Assembly: GCF_032335695.1 (NCBI RefSeq)
Contig: NZ_JACTOJ010000004.1
Span: 211,260-275,259, forward strand
Reading direction: 5' to 3'
Length of the DNA stretch: 64,000 nucleotides
Source of the DNA: JACTOJ01 sp032335695
Lineage (GTDB): Bacteria > Bacillota > Clostridia > Clostridiales > Clostridiaceae
The translations under genes were made by a program, and so were the position numbers. The notes beneath the pieces were generated by a model. The model did no database searches, was not told the DNA's origin, and saw only the letters and a list, made by a program, of their open reading frames with translations. Below are positions 61,501 to 64,000 of this stretch, piece after piece (positions within the stretch are counted from its first letter, which is position 1; every line of letters begins with the position of its first letter).

Positions 61501-64000
61501 GGTATCAAAGTTTTTAGGGTGCAGGGGCGAGCCTTCAGCAACTATAGTATCTGCTGCATTACAATTTCCTTCTGCTGTCCAACCAAAAGGTATTCCTGAA
61601 GTACCAGAGAAGTCACCGTTTTCTACCATATTAAACCTGTTTGCTATAGTTCCTTCCTCTAGCTGGAAATCATCAAAATATGCTGTACCTGTTTCATATT
61701 GCAGCGCAGCTCTTATCACTATTTGTCTGCTGGCAGTATCCTGCGGAACGTTAAAGGTAACCTCCACTCTTTTCCAGTCATTGCTTCCTGTTATGCTTTC
61801 TGTCTTTGCCCCAATGAAGCTTCCATTCTTATCTTGGCAGAAGGCTGCAAGATAAGCTCCCCCATCAATATTCTGATTGCTTACATTCACTGTTTTAATA
61901 TAGGCAGAAGCAGTATAAGTCTTTCCTGGCTGAATTGTTACTATTTGCTGCACATAATGTCTTAATACATTATCTGTTTTTGCTATTTTTATACTTCTAT
62001 CTCCTTCATACTTATCTTCTGCGGTTAAGCTAGTGCTTCCTTGACCCCCATCGCTGGAATTTAACCAGTTTCTATCATATTCTATTCCTTGATTTAATAA
62101 TAGATTGTTTACACTTCCTTGCAGCTTTGATTCTTCCCCAAGCTTAGTTTTATTGTTATCATCATATTTGTAGTATTCTGCATTTCCCGAAGAATCTTGT
62201 ATATCCACGGTTTTTCCGCTGTCATCAAATTCATAAACCTCTGTTTTTCCCTTTGAATCTGTAAAGGAGGTTTTATTGTTTCCATAGGATAAATTTAATT
62301 CTTCACCTAGCTTACCATCTCTAATACTGCTTTCTATTACCTTTTTTACTCTATAGGCAGGTGCAGCATAGTATTCATAGCTCATTCTTATTCCATCGTT
62401 ATTTATAGCATTAACTAGATTTCCATTGCCATCATATTGATAGGTAGTAGCCTTTCCATCAGGATAATTTATGCTGGTAAGCTTTCCGTTAGTGTATTGA
62501 TAGGAGGTTCTTCTGCCTGCAGGATCTGTTATTCCCAAAAGACCGCCCACAGCGTTATAATCAAGACTTGTGGTTCTTCCTCCTCCATCTACTAGTGAGG
62601 TAAGTATCCTGGTTCCATTGGAAGCATTCCCATAATAAAAGTTTACTGCATTTCCATCCTTATCTACAATGTACCTTATATCTCCTACTCCCCAGAAATT
62701 AACTGCATTATTGTTTTTATCCTTTATAGTATAGGTGCTGTTGCCTTCCTTTATTAGAGTTAAGCCTAAATTTAACTCATCCTTAATTTCATTGGAGGAT
62801 GCATCGTATTTGAAGTAATGTCTAGTTCCATCATCATCCGTATATACGTAGTAGGGAACTCCTCCTATGGTGCTATATTCAAATCTTTGGCTATAATTTA
62901 ATCTCCAGCCATCTCCATAGCCTATATTAAAGTCTTTGTCATTGCTGCTATAGACATGGTTTATACCTACAGGAGCTCTGCTGCCGGATAGTGCCAAATC
63001 CGTTTCAGTAAAAACCAAGTTTCCATTATAATCATTTACATATCCTGTCCCTGCTCTTCCTACATCTTGGCTGTGATAGGTCCAATAGCTTTCAAGTCCA
63101 GTATTGCTTACATAATCTATATAGGCTCTTGGTCTTGCATTTGCATCAGTGGTATCTGCTGACCTGAAAGCTGCATCTCCGCTGTTTTCATTGTCAGCCT
63201 TAAGCATTAGTCCAAAATTGTTTCCGCTATTGTACCACTCTTTTGCTATAGAGGTTATATCAAAATCACTCCATTGGCCTGCAACTGGTGTATTATAATC
63301 TTCTATCCTTGAGTTATATCCAGGTTGGTTAGCCCAAGTTATATTCGTTGTGTTCCAATCGCTCAGTACCTTATGTACGTTTACTTGTCCTCCACCATTA
63401 AATAGTTCATAACAATTTAAAGATAATTGAGCATTAATTACCATATCCGATGAACTTAGCTGAGGCAAGTCAAATTTAACATAGCTGCGGTGTATTCCAA
63501 GATTATTATAAAAACCTGCATATAGCAATATATTGTTTGCTTTATTTTCAGTGTCTATAGAGCTTACAAAGGTATCCTGTATTTTTGCTCTATCAATATT
63601 AGTCTCTACTGGAGGATCTATTGTTACAGGATATACCCTGTCACTGCTGCTTAGCCAGTCGCTGTCTGGAGTCACTGTAAGATTGTAACCATTTTTCGTT
63701 TTATCTAGGCTTACCTTCACAGCATCGCTTTGGCTTTCTTTTGCATCATACATATTAGGTGCCTGCATCTGAAATACTGCTTTTTTACTGTCCTTGTCGT
63801 CATAAAAAATTATGCTGTTATCCTTCTGAAGCTGTGGTATAAGGTTTTTAGCATTCAAATTAAAGCTGTAGGACACGTTTTGCTGGGGCTTGTTTATTAC
63901 TATGTTCTCCTTAACCTTATCTCCTATTAGATCGTATCTAAGGTCTGTATCCGTATATATATTGCTGTACTGAACAGAGGAGGAGTTTTTTTCTACAGTC
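58582..64000 (-). CDS. wapA: WapA/Rhs-type polymorphic toxin, N-terminus outside window
   Basis: More than 1800 residues; the frame is open through base 64000, so the signal and N-terminus are missing. Counted from the internal GTG at 63876: a DNRLRE domain at ~90-255 (HKVLSDWNTTNITWANQPGY), Rhs/YD repeats, two galactose-binding/CBM-like inserts at ~588-735 and ~748-908 (each ending AYFDDFQLEEG or AYFDGIQLYKE), more YD repeats, and the Rhs core end RYRGYRYDTETGLYYLQSRY ... RFINADAIAG at ~1520-1555. The tip starts after LFAYCKNSPVNGYDADG (~1586) and has ~180 residues of unknown type (YFDSKSAAELYLYKLNAGAS). Likely cell-surface contact-dependent toxin delivering this tip. Confidence 0.92.
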   Translation of the reverse strand, partial: TVEKNSSSVQYSNIYTDTDLRYDLIGDKVKENIVINKPQQNVSYSFNLNAKNLIPQLQKDNSIIFYDDKDSKKAVFQMQAPNMYDAKESQSDAVKVSLDKTKNGYNLTVTPDSDWLSSSDRVYPVTIDPPVETNIDRAKIQDTFVSSIDTENKANNILLYAGFYNNLGIHRSYVKFDLPQLSSSDMVINAQLSLNCYELFNGGGQVNVHKVLSDWNTTNITWANQPGYNSRIEDYNTPVAGQWSDFDITSIAKEWYNSGNNFGLMLKADNENSGDAAFRSADTTDANARPRAYIDYVSNTGLESYWTYHSQDVGRAGTGYVNDYNGNLVFTETDLALSGSRAPVGINHVYSSNDKDFNIGYGDGWRLNYSQRFEYSTIGGVPYYVYTDDDGTRHYFKYDASSNEIKDELNLGLTLIKEGNSTYTIKDKNNNAVNFWGVGDIRYIVDKDGNAVNFYYGNASNGTRILTSLVDGGGRTTSLDYNAVGGLLGITDPAGRRTSYQYTNGKLTSINYPDGKATTYQYDGNGNLVNAINNDGIRMSYEYYAAPAYRVKKVIESSIRDGKLGEELNLSYGNNKTSFTDSKGKTEVYEFDDSGKTVDIQDSSGNAEYYKYDDNNKTKLGEESKLQGSVNNLLLNQGIEYDRNWLNSSDGGQGSTSLTAEDKYEGDRSIKIAKTDNVLRHYVQQIVTIQPGKTYTASAYIKTVNVSNQNIDGGAYLAAFCQDKNGSFIGAKTESITGSNDWKRVEVTFNVPQDTASRQIVIRAALQYETGTAYFDDFQLEEGTIANRFNMVENGDFSGTSGIPFGWTAEGNCNAADTIVAEGSPLHPKNFDTSVFRIVGDAVTSKRIAQSIDIKGNAGDSYVLSGWAKGESVPLSNEKNRYFAVHIAFLNQGTPVQFDVVPFNEDCSDWQYASKAVVAKAAYTSVKVYVIYYNNANSAYFDGIQLYKENFSQSYQYDAKGNVISTVDLAKQNSKFDYDTNNNLIKATDAKGNEFKYTYDGNHNLITATSAQNVVYSFTYDKYGNPLTSKVGDSSLFIQASASYTASGNYISSMTDSLGNTINYGYDENKGTLNTETDPKGKTTTYTYDGMDRLIGTSKTADGVAVSNQYSYKDDKIDSIGHNGFSYNFAYDSLGNNTGVSVGNQNLITNSYEDRTGKLLSSSYGNGQSINNQYDDLDRVIARGYNGATRYTYSYDSAGNLGYKEDLANGKKYRYVYDNADRLTEVNDGEGDSLTYGYDNNNNTNSVIDKIKNINYVTKYAFDKDNRLTEVDMNSGAKVLKTYDSIGRISNSSISTGQTSYNVGYAYKAGAAGSSSTKLKTITNNGSSLDYDYDANGNIVSIVQNGKTISYSYNELNELIREDNGVLNKSITYSYDAGGNIQTKTEYAYTTGSLGTATATHSYTYGNSNWKDELTAYDGKAITYDAIGNPLTYAGYSYSWEQGRQLSGITGNGLTASYKYDDSGIRTQKTVNGVTTNYHLVGSDVTYEDNGTDKIYYTYDSAGKLVSMNLNGVEYYYIRNGQSDIIGLFDKTGAQVVSYTYDTWGKLVSIDGSLKDTVGVKNPYRYRGYRYDTETGLYYLQSRYYNPDWGRFINADAIAGSLGELLGHNLFAYCKNSPVNGYDADGFRMVMDPDSSVGVYNYNNWAAQQARIAAAQKDNNGGSKETKIDDKPVFVGRKIVTNYGYGVSKSETKMYFDSKSAAELYLYKLNAGASYDNGKDAIIGAILDKSKGLITKEISHSNYIFTLFGAEMTLVDQANKSMFFKTINQINSANSQLICLTETHIDNAGDNGFDYTGNYYIVGTY

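Noticed and set aside
58582..63000. Regular repeats resembling a CRISPR or satellite array
   Set aside because: The periodic pattern is due to YD repeats in the coding frame of the Rhs protein; unit lengths and sequences vary and there are no spacers.

Overview
The window is AT-rich, its genes have Clostridium-type Shine-Dalgarno sites, and its protein families (cellobiose-type PTS, CadC/CadA, twin CrcB, WapA/Rhs toxins, intracellular xylan enzymes) point to a plant-polysaccharide-using Clostridium or close relative. Nearly everything is on the minus strand except the uxuAB pair, three regulators and a zinc-ribbon gene. No tRNA, rRNA or CRISPR array was seen.

1-17.1 kb is ordinary chromosome: a xylose locus (xylA, ROK repressor xylR, small transaldolase, start of xylB), a metal-responsive pair (cadC-like repressor and CadA ATPase), a lactose/cellobiose-type PTS operon led by its own PRD activator, a glycosyltransferase with two four-helix DMT proteins, a large SPFH/flotillin-like protein, and a fluoride riboswitch in front of two crcB genes. 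Two near-identical palindromes (GGGACGGTTCAC...) sit directly behind two stop codons.

17.9-41.7 kb is a 23,785-bp integrated island. A mannose-1-phosphate guanylyltransferase gene (manC) is split: its 5' part lies at 41702-41967 and its 3' part at 17106-17924. The two halves meet codon for codon at a shared 8-bp core, GTCTCTTT. A large serine recombinase gene ends 28 bp from the left junction. Joining the inner ends of the island gives a quasi-palindromic attP centred on GT. The cargo is a catabolic set without transporters or conjugation genes: uxuA-uxuB, intracellular GH10 xylanase, GH67 and GH115 alpha-glucuronidases, uxaC, a large GH2 enzyme, beta-mannosidase, GH36 alpha-galactosidase, a Gfo/Idh oxidoreductase, and AraC and RpiR regulators. 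Three promoter regions of the glucuronoxylan genes share a TACAAATWCA motif, a candidate AraC site. The island feeds 4-O-methyl-glucuronoxylan oligomers towards 2-keto-3-deoxygluconate, and xylose towards the xylose locus.

42.1-43.4 kb holds a WYL regulator with a one-base frameshift and a zinc-ribbon protein.

43.5-64 kb is a polymorphic-toxin region. A very large WapA/Rhs protein runs off the right edge. Downstream of it are four truncated Rhs cores that share nearly identical core DNA with its 3' end, each with a different C-terminal tip and its own immunity candidate. Between them lie copies, in different states of decay, of a RadC-like JAB gene, a DUF960 gene and a HTH regulator. Further downstream is a bank of immunity-like genes with no toxin. 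The arrangement looks like a reservoir of toxin tips that can be recombined onto the full-length Rhs gene.
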